A DNA stretch of 26,477 bases from Bryobacterales bacterium (GCA_003164075.1 PLRZ01000401.1:1-26477); one strand, 5' to 3'; shown: positions 1-7,894, counted from the first letter of the stretch. Numbers and translations: made by a program. The notes: a model not told the origin generated them from the letters alone.

Positions 1-40
1 ATGAACACGGATAAAACATCAGGCTGTTCTTCAAAACGGC

Positions 41-128
41 CTACAACTTCTCCCACTCCACTCGATCGATGCCGGAATCGCGAAGAATCCTGGCCAAAAG
101 GCCGCCGGATCGGTCCGATTCGCGGCAT
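41..128 (-). pseudogene. hicA: hicA toxin remnant with internal deletion
   Basis: An ATG at 128 overlaps the hicB stop (TGATG) and begins MPRIGPIRR, which resembles the usual start of HicA toxins of this type. After about codon 9 the family sequence continues in another frame: LLARILRDSGIDRVEWEKL followed by TAG at 43-41 is a typical HicA C-terminus. The central part, including the GGKH region with the catalytic histidine, is missing. From remembered family length (about 70-75 residues), roughly 40 codons are lost and the two ends are joined out of frame near 102-107. HicA is an mRNA-cleaving toxin; this copy cannot make one. The overlap with hicB shows the ancestral translational coupling. 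Confidence 0.8.
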
Positions 129-367
129 CAGGCAACTTCGCGCACCACGAGGTCCATCCCGTCGACAATCGACACCGGCAACTGGCGCGACAAGCGGAAC
201 AGCAGCCATTCCTCGATGACTTCTTCGAGTTCGTCCCGGCAGTTCTCCAAAGAAGCTGCATCTGCCCATACTCCGTCAAAACCCGGTATGGAACCGTAGT
301 ACCCACCCTCTTCGAGCAGTTCGTACTTGGCCCCGCGCATCGCGGCGCGAAGGTACTTAGTGACCAT
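128..367 (-). CDS. hicB: HicB-family antitoxin (orphan)
   Basis: This 79-residue protein has the HicB partial RNase H-like fold signature: a YxxLxEGGYYGSIPGFDGVWADA-type strand region (about residues 15-38), then an acidic helix (CRDELEEVIEEW) and a C-terminal IVDGMDL strand. It belongs to the short HicB type without an added DNA-binding domain. HicB normally binds and neutralises the HicA mRNA interferase. Here it is intact and its stop overlaps the start of a deleted hicA, so it is an antitoxin without a local partner. It could still act on a HicA elsewhere, or be a drifting leftover. The start at 367 has only a weak ribosome-binding site. Confidence 0.85.
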   Translation of the reverse strand: MVTKYLRAAMRGAKYELLEEGGYYGSIPGFDGVWADAASLENCRDELEEVIEEWLLFRLSRQLPVSIVDGMDLVVREVA

Positions 368-670
368 ATTCTTGTTCTACCAGATTTGCGCGGCCCGTCG
401 GTACCCAGAACCGCCGCCACCACTCAGATGCGGTGATCGCCATCTGAGAACTCACGGACTGCGCTGAAACCCACGCTCCCAGCCCCGGCCGACCCATCGC
501 CACGGACGTTACGCGACGTTACATCGGCGAGTTTCCCGAGCAATTTTCATGCCGGACGGAATTTCTGCGCACCGCATAGTCATGCTGTGTGTGCGTTTCC
601 ATCTGTTTTCCGACTCCCTCCCCACGCACTTGGCGTCTTTTGAAAGTTATCATGCACCGGTCGGGCTTCC
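368..670. other. Intergenic gap upstream of hicB
   Basis: No convincing gene is visible in these 303 bases. The stretch separates the DUF218-like gene from hicB, so it should hold the hicB promoter, but I see no clear -35/-10 pair. It contains an inverted repeat (423-448) and a short direct repeat, gacgttac, at 505-512 and 515-522. Confidence 0.5.
423..448. promoter_or_regulatory. Inverted repeat upstream of hicB
   Basis: CTCAGATG and CATCTGAG form perfect 8-base arms separated by 10 bases, 56-81 bases upstream of the hicB start. It could be an operator or a hairpin. There is no T-run, so it does not look like a Rho-independent terminator. Arms of this length with a free spacer are expected several times by chance in a window this size. 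Confidence 0.25.
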
Positions 671-1276
671 TCACAGTAGCCTCGCCCGCCTTAAGAGTTC
701 TTCTGCGAAGCGCTTTCGCCCCTCCCGCGACCTCCACCATCTCTGTGGGTCAAACGCTCCAGCTTGACGCCACACGGCAACCTCGACTCCATCTTGAGCG
801 CCGAGCCGCCGGTAAACGTAGCCCAGCCGCCGCGCCTTGTAGTTCGGTAGCAAGATGATCGCCGATTTGCTGCCGCTGTCCTTGAGATGCCTGATCGCTA
901 GATCCGCCTCGAGTTCATCGGGAAGACGTTCTGTCCTCAGCCACTCGATCCGCGCTTCAGGGTAACCTCTGTCGCGAAGTGCTTTCTCTGCGAGTTCGCA
1001 TTCACTGACGTCGTACCAATCTGGGCAACTCATGAGGATGCGCTTTACCCAACTCCCGCGCTGGAGCCGCATCGCCTCTTCCAGAGTGTCCAAGCCTACG
1101 TCAGCCCGGAGGTAGTCTGCCGCTGGAACTACGACGACGTCAGCACCCGATTTCACTTCCCCGTCCGTGCCGACCAGGTATTGTCCGAGAAACGAGAGCC
1201 AAACTCCCCTGCCGAACCAGGCAATACCGGCGACCACGACCAGACTTGCCAAGCATAACTTCAGTCGACGGCTCAT
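671..1276 (-). CDS. Divergent DUF218 (YdcF/SanA-like) membrane-anchored protein
   Basis: This 201-residue protein has an N-terminal membrane anchor (about residues 8-28), then a single globular domain probably outside the cytoplasmic membrane. The fold order resembles DUF218: a strand with GADVVVVPAADY (about 44-55), a block with RILMSCPDWYDVSECELAEKAL, then a later strand SAIILLPNYKARR. The usual DUF218 SGG and ExxSxxTxEN-like motifs are absent, so it is a divergent member or a related family. The family's roles (ElyC, SanA) concern envelope polysaccharide and undecaprenyl-phosphate metabolism; the exact reaction is unknown. The ATG at 1276 has a good ribosome-binding site (TGGAG, about 8 bases upstream) and overlaps, by ATGA, the stop of a CapD-like relic. 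It lies downstream of a canonical DUF218 gene. Confidence 0.6.
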   Translation of the reverse strand: MSRRLKLCLASLVVVAGIAWFGRGVWLSFLGQYLVGTDGEVKSGADVVVVPAADYLRADVGLDTLEEAMRLQRGSWVKRILMSCPDWYDVSECELAEKALRDRGYPEARIEWLRTERLPDELEADLAIRHLKDSGSKSAIILLPNYKARRLGYVYRRLGAQDGVEVAVWRQAGAFDPQRWWRSREGRKRFAEELLRRARLL

Positions 1277-1407
1277 GCCAACGCTCCAGAGGCCACCAAC
1301 GCCTTAAGCTTCATTATCCGCCTAAACAGATGCGCGCTGGGACTGTAGTCCGGGCGGTGCGCGCGGTGTCCTCCAGCATCGCGCTCAACCATCGCCAACA
1401 CCCTCAA
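1273..1407 (-). pseudogene. C-terminal relic of a second CapD/WbpM-like dehydratase gene
   Basis: Reading the minus strand into the TGA at 1275-1273 gives YLRVLAMVERDAGG, then PDYSPSAHLFRRIMKLKAL and the stop. The C-terminus of the intact WbpM-like gene at 2575-4488 has YLREICETRDAGRL and LDYSPSTHLLKRV in the same order, so this is the tail of a homologue. A few codons between the two blocks look deleted or frame-disturbed. No body of the gene remains upstream: the DUF218 gene at 1482-2213 follows within about 75 bases. The relic's stop overlaps the start of the next gene (ATGA), as in a working operon, so that gene pair is probably the older arrangement. No function is expected. Confidence 0.7.
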
Positions 1408-1481
1408 GTAACACGGCCTGGAGCCCGCGCCGGAGCGCAACCGAAAGGTTACATGGAAGACTCTCTTAACTCTTCAGCGCT

Positions 1482-2213
1482 TCAAATTCGGCCCGAGAGT
1501 CGATACCAAGCCAGGCCGATCCACTCATGCAGACTGTCTTCGTTGTAGCTGATCATTCGCGGCGATGGGAAAAACTGTGTCCACCGGCCATCGATCTGCA
1601 GGTAGCGGGCAGCGCAGCCAGCCGCAATTACTTCGAGCCCTTGCTTCCTGAAACACTGTGCCGACCGCGGCATGTGGTAAGCTTCCGTCACCAGCACGAT
1701 CCGGTGAATGTTTTTAGCACGGAGCAGCCTGGCCGTAAACAGGGCACTTTCGTAGGTAGATCGCGAAGCGCCCTCCGTCCAAATCATGCCGCCGGGGACG
1801 CCTACGTTTTCAAGCGTCTGTCGCATGATGTCCGCCATCACGATATCGTGGTCCATTCCGCCGGAAGCGACGATAGGGAGCGGCTTCCAATTCCGATACA
1901 GCCATGCCGCATACTGGCATCGCAGAAAGGTGCCGTAGCCCGGAAGCGCCTCGGGTTCTGACGCGTCGGACCGATATACACTGGCACTCAAGACGACGAT
2001 CGCGTCGGCCTCTCCCGCGGGATACTGAGCAAACGAATGCCACTGTTCCAGGGTGCGTGCAAACAGAGCAGTGGAAGGCGGCCACGACCAGAGAAACAGC
2101 CCTATAAGCGCCGCCATACTCAAGTAGCGTCCGCGGCGGAAGCGCTTCCGTAGGAGTTCTCCCATTACCAGAAGGAAAATTAGGCCACACAGGCCTTCAG
2201 GCAAATAGGTCAT
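1482..2213 (-). CDS. YdcF/ElyC-family DUF218 membrane protein
   Basis: This 243-residue protein has two N-terminal membrane segments (about residues 6-22 and 31-50), followed by a DUF218 domain from about residue 68. Family motifs are visible: ADAIVVLSAS (69-78), an SGG turn (117-119), TEGASRSTYES (146-156, the conserved ExxSxxTxE type) and TEAYHMPRS (176-184). This architecture matches ElyC/YdcF proteins, which act in or on the periplasmic side of the inner membrane and are linked to lipid-carrier and envelope polysaccharide metabolism. It sits just past the WbpM-like gene, so a role in the polysaccharide pathway is likely but unproven. No clear ribosome-binding site precedes the ATG at 2213; an internal ATG at codon 17 is an alternative. 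A sigma-54-like motif lies just upstream. Confidence 0.8.
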   Translation of the reverse strand: MTYLPEGLCGLIFLLVMGELLRKRFRRGRYLSMAALIGLFLWSWPPSTALFARTLEQWHSFAQYPAGEADAIVVLSASVYRSDASEPEALPGYGTFLRCQYAAWLYRNWKPLPIVASGGMDHDIVMADIMRQTLENVGVPGGMIWTEGASRSTYESALFTARLLRAKNIHRIVLVTEAYHMPRSAQCFRKQGLEVIAAGCAARYLQIDGRWTQFFPSPRMISYNEDSLHEWIGLAWYRLSGRI

Positions 2214-2574
2214 CGGGTGTCCGGCGACACTCGTGCCAGGCGGTCAAAAATCACGGCGTGATTCCAGTGGACTCGACTGCTCATAGCAACGCAGTCTGCA
2301 CCGGGGCACGGTCGGCGAGGACGCGGCAAGACGGGAAACTGTGGCATGCAGATCTGCCCTTCATTTCCAGACTACCATTGCGGCCCAAGGGAATTATCCT
2401 TAGTGGTCATACGGAACAAAAACGTGAGGCACCTGGCGAGCCAGGAGGCAGTATTCACCGGCGCTTGCTTCCTTTTTCGACCGGGGGAACCTGCCTGCGG
2501 CACCCGTGAGATCCCGCCAGGACCGTCCCGTAAGCTATTGATAATAGACGCCCCGCCTCGCCGCTCATCCGAGA
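2214..2574. other. Intergenic gap between WbpM-like and YdcF-like genes
   Basis: These 361 bases hold no recognisable gene. The open frames here show no family resemblance and are probably chance. Visible items are a short near-palindrome, cctggcgagccagg (2432-2445), and the sigma-54-like motif at 2224-2238. I see no T-tailed terminator hairpin after the WbpM-like gene. Confidence 0.5.
2224..2238 (-). promoter_or_regulatory. Candidate sigma-54 (-24/-12) promoter
   Basis: The minus strand reads TGGCACGAGTGTCGC, against the consensus TGGCACGRNNNTTGC: only one constrained base in this stretch differs, and the GG/GC spacing is exact. The predicted transcription start falls at about 2213, on the annotated ATG of the YdcF-like gene. 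Transcripts would therefore be leaderless, or translation would start further in. No activator-binding site was identified. Confidence 0.35.
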
Positions 2575-4488
2575 TCAAGAAGCTGCTGCCGCGCCGGCGC
2601 GCCGGCTTTCCCGAGGCTCTATGACACGTTTCAACAGGTGCGTGCTTGGGCTGTAATCGAGCACGATCTCTTTCAGCGCTACCACCAGCCGGCCGGCATC
2701 GCGGGTTTCGCAGATCTCCCGCAGGTAATTGATCCACGCCACCATGTCACCCGCCGGGATGCCGTTACCTACAAAGATGCGGATCTTCTCATGGGCGGTG
2801 GGGACAGTGTCCTCAAGCATGGTGCTCAACTCTTCGTACAGCTTTTCGCCGGGGCGCATGCCGGTGAACTGGATTTTGATGTCTTCATCCGGCTTCAGCC
2901 CCGACAGGAGGATCAGGTTTCGAGCCAAGTCGACGATTTTAACGGGCTCGCCCATGTCCAGGACGCAGATCTGGCCGCCCTCTGCAATGACTGCGGCTTG
3001 CAGCACGAGCTGGCAGGCTTCGGGGATGGTCATGAAGAAGCGACGCATGTCGGGATGCGTCACGGTGACCGGACCGCCGGCCGCGATCTGCTTCTTGAAG
3101 ATGGGGATGACGCTGCCGTTGGAGCCGAGCACGTTGCCGAAGCGCACGGCCGCGTACTTGGTCCGGCCGTTCTGCAGGCCCAGAAGCAGCAGCTCGGCGG
3201 TGCGCTTGGTGGCGCCCATGATGTTGGTAGGCCGGACAGCTTTATCGGAGGAGATCATGACGAAGTCTTCGACTCCGTGCTCCGCCGCTGCTACGGCCAC
3301 GTTGTATGTCCCGAAGACGTTGTTCTCGATGGCCTCAAAGATGTGGGCCTCCATGAGTGGGACGTGCTTGTACGCAGCAGCGTGATAGATGACCGACGGC
3401 CTGTATAGGCGCAGGACTTCGTCGAGGCGCGCGCGGTTCTGGATGCTGCCGATCTCGGGGTAAAAGGGCGTCTGCGGGAACGCCTGCCGCATCTCCCGGT
3501 CGATCTCGAACAGCGGCGATTCCGCGATTTCGAATCCCACAATCCCGGCGGGGTGGAAGCGTGCAATCTGTCTGCACAGTTCGGAGCCGATGGACCCAGC
3601 CGCGCCCGTAACCATAACCACTTTGCCTTCGAGGCTGGCGCGAATCTTGCCTTCTTCCAGGCGCACGGGCATCCGGCCGAGGAGGTCTTCGACGGCGACG
3701 TCGCGGATTTGCCCCGCCAACCCGCGCTCCTCAATCACATCCCCAAGCCCAGGCACGGTCTTGCACTCCACGCCACACGCGTGACAGCGCCCCAGAATCC
3801 GGGTCATCTCGGTGCCCGTGGCCGAAGGGATCGCGATCAGAATGATGTCGATGTTGTGCTTCGTTGCCAGCAGCGCTGCCTCATCGCCTCCCCCGAGCAC
3901 CGACACTCCAAGAATGTGTACGCCCTTCTTGTCCGTCCGGTCGTCCAGGAATCCCCGCACCCGGTACAGCAGCTTCGGATTCTTCTGAATCTCCCTGAGC
4001 AGAGTGACGCCTGCGTCACCCGCGCCGTAGATCAAGGTGTTCTTTTCCGCAGTGCTCTTCACCTGGGCGGCGGCTTCCGTCATCAGGCGCACCGCCACAC
4101 GGAGTCCTGCCGTGGCTAGGAAACAGATCATCAGATCCAGCACGTAGATGGATCGCGGGAATCCCCGCGGAGCAATGGCGAGGATGGCAAGGCAGCTCAC
4201 GGCGGAGCCGACGACGTTGCCGAGAACGATCCGCAGCAGATCGGCCGTCGATACATACCGCCACCAGCCCCGGTCCAGCCTGGCGAAACGGAACACGACG
4301 CTCTTGACCACGATCCAGATGGGGAGCGCAAAAGCCAGATGCCGCAGATACGCGTGCGGCAGGCCGAAGTCGAACCGCAGCAGAAACGCCAGCACCCCCG
4401 CCATCGCGAAGGTCCCGATCTGCACCGTCCACACGGCCAGCCGGTGCATTTTTTTCAAGCCTTTGATGAATGCCTGCGCCTCATGCAT
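2575..4488 (-). CDS. UDP-GlcNAc 4,6-dehydratase, WbpM/PglF/CapD-like
   Basis: This 637-residue inner-membrane enzyme should convert UDP-GlcNAc to UDP-4-keto-6-deoxy-GlcNAc, the precursor of D-FucNAc, D-QuiNAc and related sugars. It has about four N-terminal membrane segments (to about residue 135), a first nucleotide-binding domain (YGAGDAG, 154-160) and a C-terminal SDR domain with TGAAGSIG (294-301). The catalytic region SSDKAVRPTNIMGATKR starts at 413 and has Met424 in place of the usual Tyr, with Lys428, as is known for this family. Length is close to WbpM (about 665). The ATG follows AGGA at good spacing, 12 bases after the WbpL-like gene. Coupling to the WbjF-like reductase and WbpL-like transferase fits the P. 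aeruginosa arrangement. Confidence 0.93.
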   Translation of the reverse strand: MHEAQAFIKGLKKMHRLAVWTVQIGTFAMAGVLAFLLRFDFGLPHAYLRHLAFALPIWIVVKSVVFRFARLDRGWWRYVSTADLLRIVLGNVVGSAVSCLAILAIAPRGFPRSIYVLDLMICFLATAGLRVAVRLMTEAAAQVKSTAEKNTLIYGAGDAGVTLLREIQKNPKLLYRVRGFLDDRTDKKGVHILGVSVLGGGDEAALLATKHNIDIILIAIPSATGTEMTRILGRCHACGVECKTVPGLGDVIEERGLAGQIRDVAVEDLLGRMPVRLEEGKIRASLEGKVVMVTGAAGSIGSELCRQIARFHPAGIVGFEIAESPLFEIDREMRQAFPQTPFYPEIGSIQNRARLDEVLRLYRPSVIYHAAAYKHVPLMEAHIFEAIENNVFGTYNVAVAAAEHGVEDFVMISSDKAVRPTNIMGATKRTAELLLLGLQNGRTKYAAVRFGNVLGSNGSVIPIFKKQIAAGGPVTVTHPDMRRFFMTIPEACQLVLQAAVIAEGGQICVLDMGEPVKIVDLARNLILLSGLKPDEDIKIQFTGMRPGEKLYEELSTMLEDTVPTAHEKIRIFVGNGIPAGDMVAWINYLREICETRDAGRLVVALKEIVLDYSPSTHLLKRVIEPRESRRAGAAAAS

Positions 4489-4500
4489 GATCTTTTCCTG

Positions 4501-5562
4501 CTAAACCTCTGAGTCGACGGCCACACGAGCTTGGGCTTCGGAACAGACGGCTTCTGTGGCAGATGTGTCCTGCCCGGCGTCATAGCGAAACGCCGTATAG
4601 ACCAACGGGGCCAAGGCAACCACGGCGAACAGAGGTGCGGCCGCTGGCCAAACACACGCCCCGTACGCAAGCGGGAACAGCCAAGCCACGTTGACCGCCG
4701 CAATCGTTAACGTCACTTTCGAATGGCTTCCCCACCGCCGGGCGGCGTGCTGATAGGCGTGACTGCAATGCGCCTGGTACCACCGCGCCCCTGTGAGCAG
4801 GCGCCGCAACAGCGTCACTATGGAATCAACAATGAAGATTGACAGCAGAATCAGCCAGGGCCAGAGCATCCACGGTCGTTCTTTGGCGCTCGCAATGGCC
4901 AGTACGCCGAACACAAATCCCAGGAATCCACTGCCCACGTCGCCCATAAAAATCCTAGCCGGTGGCCAGTTCCATACCAGAAAACCAGCGCTGGCTGCTG
5001 CAAGCACCAGTGCGCACTCCGCCAAGCCTCCTAGTCCGCTCCACGCCAGGAGTAGACCGCCCAGCCCGCTTGCGCAGACAGCTTCGACGCCGGCAATGCC
5101 GTCTATGCCGTCCATGAAGTTATAGAGATTGATCATCCAGACCAAGCCGACGAGCGCAACAAGTTGGCCGACCCAACCCCAATTCCATATGATCCAGCCC
5201 AGGTGCAGGGGTCCCATCCCATTGAGCTTCCATAAAGCCCAACCAGCAGCCGCGAAGTGAACCAGCAGGCGAACGCGGGCCGGTATGGGGAAATGGTCGT
5301 CGAGGAAACCCACGCCGGCGACCGCCAGCCCGCCCCAGATAAGAGCTGACCCCAAGCTGGCGGAGATGGCACCTCTGTGCGCAAACCGGAGAACGATCCC
5401 GAGAAACACAACCACGATGCTGAGGCCGCCGCCCCGCGGGGTGGGCAGGGAGTGAGAACTCCGACCATTCGGAATGTCCAGGACCTTTCGCCTGAGAAGG
5501 TAACGGCGCACCAGCGCAGTGAGCGACGCTGAGGCCAGGAAGGCGAATACGATTGTGAGCAC
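4501..5562 (-). CDS. Undecaprenyl-phosphate sugar-1-phosphate transferase, WbpL/WecA-like
   Basis: This polytopic membrane enzyme starts the polysaccharide unit by moving a HexNAc-1-phosphate from its UDP donor to undecaprenyl phosphate. About ten membrane segments are visible. Family motifs appear in order: DIPNGRSSHSLPTPRGGG near residue 29, GFLDDHFP (Asp-Asp pair), NLYNFMDGIDGIAG, FMGDVGSGFLG and HCSHAYQHAAR (HxxHxYQ). The frame stays open up to 5892, but that extension lies inside the upstream gene. The GTG at 5562, 13 bases after that gene's stop, gives 353 residues, the family's usual size. The donor is probably UDP-D-FucNAc or UDP-D-QuiNAc because the 4,6-dehydratase and 4-keto reductase flank it; UDP-GlcNAc is an alternative. 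Confidence 0.9.
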   Translation of the reverse strand: MLTIVFAFLASASLTALVRRYLLRRKVLDIPNGRSSHSLPTPRGGGLSIVVVFLGIVLRFAHRGAISASLGSALIWGGLAVAGVGFLDDHFPIPARVRLLVHFAAAGWALWKLNGMGPLHLGWIIWNWGWVGQLVALVGLVWMINLYNFMDGIDGIAGVEAVCASGLGGLLLAWSGLGGLAECALVLAAASAGFLVWNWPPARIFMGDVGSGFLGFVFGVLAIASAKERPWMLWPWLILLSIFIVDSIVTLLRRLLTGARWYQAHCSHAYQHAARRWGSHSKVTLTIAAVNVAWLFPLAYGACVWPAAAPLFAVVALAPLVYTAFRYDAGQDTSATEAVCSEAQARVAVDSEV

Positions 5563-5575
5563 GGGGCTTTTTCGG

Positions 5576-6571
5576 TCACGCGGACTTGCGGGAGGATTGG
5601 AGATACCAGCGAGCAGTGGCCTCCAGCCCGCTATCGAGCGTGACCGGAGGATTCCATTCGAGCGTTCGCCGGATCTTTCCGGAGTCGATCTCAAGCGACC
5701 CCAACAGCCGATTGATGGTAGACTCTCTTCCGACGAGCCGGGCAGCGAGGCGCAGGGCAAGCTTTGGGACCGGCAGGAACCGGGTGGACCGCCCAAGGGC
5801 TGACGCCAGCCGGGCGACCAGTTCGCGCGTTGAGACATCCTGGCCATCACTGACCATGAAGGTCTGGTTGGCGGCTCCAGGATGGCTGACACAGCGTACC
5901 AGACAATCCGCGAGGTTCTCGATTCCGATCATGCTCCGCCGGTTTTGGGTGTTGGGCAGCGGAAGCGGGAGCCCCCGCTCCACCAGGCGCAGCAAGCGCA
6001 GGAAATTTGCGCGCACTCCGGGACCATACACGATCGGCGGTCGAATGATCGCGACTTCGAGTCCGGTTTCCGCGGCGACGGAACGTAGCGTTTCCTCGGC
6101 CTCCCACTTGGAGACGGCGTAGGGATCCTGAGGGGCGGGCGGGTCTCCTTCGGCAAATGGTCTCCCGGACGTTGACTCGCCGTTCACCTTTGCCGTGCTT
6201 ACAAACACGAAGCGGCGCACACCCTGCGCCGCAGCAGCGCGGGCCAGAGCCGCAGTACCGGCGACGTTCACCCTCCGGAACTCGTACAGGGGATCGACGG
6301 CGTTGTCGCGCATGACGTGAACGCGGGCAGCCAGATGCACCACGACCGATACATCCTCGATGGCAGCAGGGAGGTTCGGGTTTGCGCCCAGATCGCCGAT
6401 CACCGCAAATTCACCCAGCCCAGGCGTCGCCGCTTGCAGCGCCGGCCACAGTTCGGCATTCCAGAGGCCCGCGCGCGGCGTGGAGCCAGCCGCGAGCAAC
6501 CTGCGGCACACGGCTTTGCCGACAAAGCCGTCCGCCCCGGTCACCAGTATTCGTTGCGTCGTTATGCCCAT
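5576..6571 (-). CDS. NAD-dependent epimerase/4-keto reductase, WbjF/WbpV-like
   Basis: This 331-residue extended SDR enzyme has the Rossmann motif TGADGFVG (11-18), HLAARVHVM (about 79-87), VSTAKVNGE and the catalytic YAVSK (Tyr151, Lys155). It probably reduces the 4-keto sugar made by the WbpM-like dehydratase to UDP-D-FucNAc or UDP-D-QuiNAc; sequence reading alone cannot tell which epimer. Its place directly before the WbpL-like transferase matches the wbjF-wbpL and wbpV-wbpL pairs of P. aeruginosa. It starts 6 bases after the preceding glycosyltransferase, with a weak ribosome-binding site. An ordinary UDP-glucose 4-epimerase is less likely given the context. Confidence 0.82.
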   Translation of the reverse strand: MGITTQRILVTGADGFVGKAVCRRLLAAGSTPRAGLWNAELWPALQAATPGLGEFAVIGDLGANPNLPAAIEDVSVVVHLAARVHVMRDNAVDPLYEFRRVNVAGTAALARAAAAQGVRRFVFVSTAKVNGESTSGRPFAEGDPPAPQDPYAVSKWEAEETLRSVAAETGLEVAIIRPPIVYGPGVRANFLRLLRLVERGLPLPLPNTQNRRSMIGIENLADCLVRCVSHPGAANQTFMVSDGQDVSTRELVARLASALGRSTRFLPVPKLALRLAARLVGRESTINRLLGSLEIDSGKIRRTLEWNPPVTLDSGLEATARWYLQSSRKSA

Positions 6572-6577
6572 TCGTAC

Positions 6578-7867
6578 TTACGAGCCGTGTTGGCTTACGC
6601 GTGAACTGGCCTGTTGGTCGTGTACTTTGTGCGCCGTAAGTTGCCGGATCAGCACGTCATAGCGCTTGGCGACCGTTTTCAATGAGAATCTCTGTTCTAC
6701 GTATTCGCGCCCGCGGAGCCCCATCTCATGCAGGATCTCCCGCTGCCCCATTGCGGTGAGTATGGCATTCGTGTAGGCATCGGAATCGCCGACGGGAACG
6801 GTCCAGCCACATCGGGAATCGCGAACAATGGCGCACAGTTCGCAGTCCTCCTCCGCGCTGATTATGCTCGGTTTAGCACACGCGAGCGTGGTGTAGATTT
6901 TCGAGGGAAAACCATCTCGACCGCCGGACGGGCTCATTGAGATCGTAGTCACGTCGGAGGCAGCGTTCATCAGGGGTATGGTTTCGCGAGCCTGATAGGG
7001 CAGCAGCAGAACATTGCTCAAATTCAGTTGCCGAATCTGCTCCCGAAGCCACGTACTTCGGGTGCCCTCACCGGCGATGACGAACTGGATGGGGCGATCC
7101 GCTAGCTGTCGGGCTGCAACGATGAGTGGCCCCCAGTCTTGAGCAATCCCGATGTTGCCCGCATAGGAGACGACGAATTTGTCGAGAAGGCCATATGCGC
7201 GCGAAAAGGAGTTGTCGCGGGGCAGAGGCCGGTAGAATTCCGTGTCGACGAAATTGGGGATGGTCGTGATCCGTTCACTAGCCCCAGCACGATCGGAAAC
7301 CACCGCGGTGAATCGCTCTCCGATGGTCACAATCGCATCGGATCTACGATACACGAACCATTCGAGCGCGCGGAACGCCGCGATCGCTCTGGGGTTTTTG
7401 ATCAGCCCGTGGTTGATTGCAATATCCGGGTAAAGCTCTTGGACGTTGTAGACGCAGCGGCCGCCGTAACGCCGGGAGAGGAGCCAAGCTATGACTCCAA
7501 TTGATAGCGGAGGAGAGGGCGCTAGAACGACATCGTATTGCGCGTGGCGGAACAACGACCAGAGTAGAGACAGCAGATGGAAGCGAAGATAGTCGAGCGT
7601 GCGCGCCCGAGCGTCGGACGTTCTCTTGCCGAGCGAAACGTGCCATACGCTGATTCCAGAGCATGAGCTCTTATAGAAACCGGGAGCGATTTTGGACAGC
7701 GGCTGTCTGCGAAGCTCCTCCTCAACTTGGTTATAGTGGGGCGTCGTAGTCAGGACCTCGACGGAGTGGCCAAGTTTTCTCAGCTCTTTGGCGAGATCGG
7801 TATAGAGATAGGCAGTGGAGACTCCGTCCGGCGCAAAGATGAGCGAATGGATGAGGATACTGGCCAT
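6578..7867 (-). CDS. GT4 glycosyltransferase, WbuB/WbjE-like (L-FucNAc transferase)
   Basis: This 429-residue cytoplasmic GT-B glycosyltransferase closely resembles WbuB-type proteins. It starts SLIFAPDGVSTAYLYTDLAKEL, has VQELYPDIAINHGL in the N-terminal half and IPNFVDTEFYRPL at the linker. The nucleotide-sugar site carries GGRDGFPSKIYTTLACAKP and EEDCELCAIV, where the PSKxY segment is typical of this group. WbuB and WbjE are assigned as the transferases that add L-FucNAc, commonly as the second sugar on the lipid carrier. Its position directly after fnlABC supports that donor. The ATG at 7867 has GGAG about 10 bases upstream and lies 27 bases past the fnlC stop. Confidence 0.85.
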   Translation of the reverse strand: MASILIHSLIFAPDGVSTAYLYTDLAKELRKLGHSVEVLTTTPHYNQVEEELRRQPLSKIAPGFYKSSCSGISVWHVSLGKRTSDARARTLDYLRFHLLSLLWSLFRHAQYDVVLAPSPPLSIGVIAWLLSRRYGGRCVYNVQELYPDIAINHGLIKNPRAIAAFRALEWFVYRRSDAIVTIGERFTAVVSDRAGASERITTIPNFVDTEFYRPLPRDNSFSRAYGLLDKFVVSYAGNIGIAQDWGPLIVAARQLADRPIQFVIAGEGTRSTWLREQIRQLNLSNVLLLPYQARETIPLMNAASDVTTISMSPSGGRDGFPSKIYTTLACAKPSIISAEEDCELCAIVRDSRCGWTVPVGDSDAYTNAILTAMGQREILHEMGLRGREYVEQRFSLKTVAKRYDVLIRQLTAHKVHDQQASSRVSQHGS

Positions 7868-7894
7868 ATCACTGCACTCCGGCCCTGGTAAGGG

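Noticed and set aside
31..423. Minus-strand frame of 130 codons over hicB
   Set aside because: It overlaps hicB in another frame and has no HicA or HicB features; the hicB frame and the two hicA pieces explain the region.
2638..3408. Plus-strand open frame of 256 codons
   Set aside because: It is antisense to the well-supported WbpM-like gene; its open length follows from that gene's codon bias in GC-rich DNA.
5563..5892. N-terminal extension of the WbpL-like frame
   Set aside because: The extension lies wholly or partly within the upstream epimerase gene and does not resemble the family; the GTG at 5562 gives the normal length and first membrane segment.
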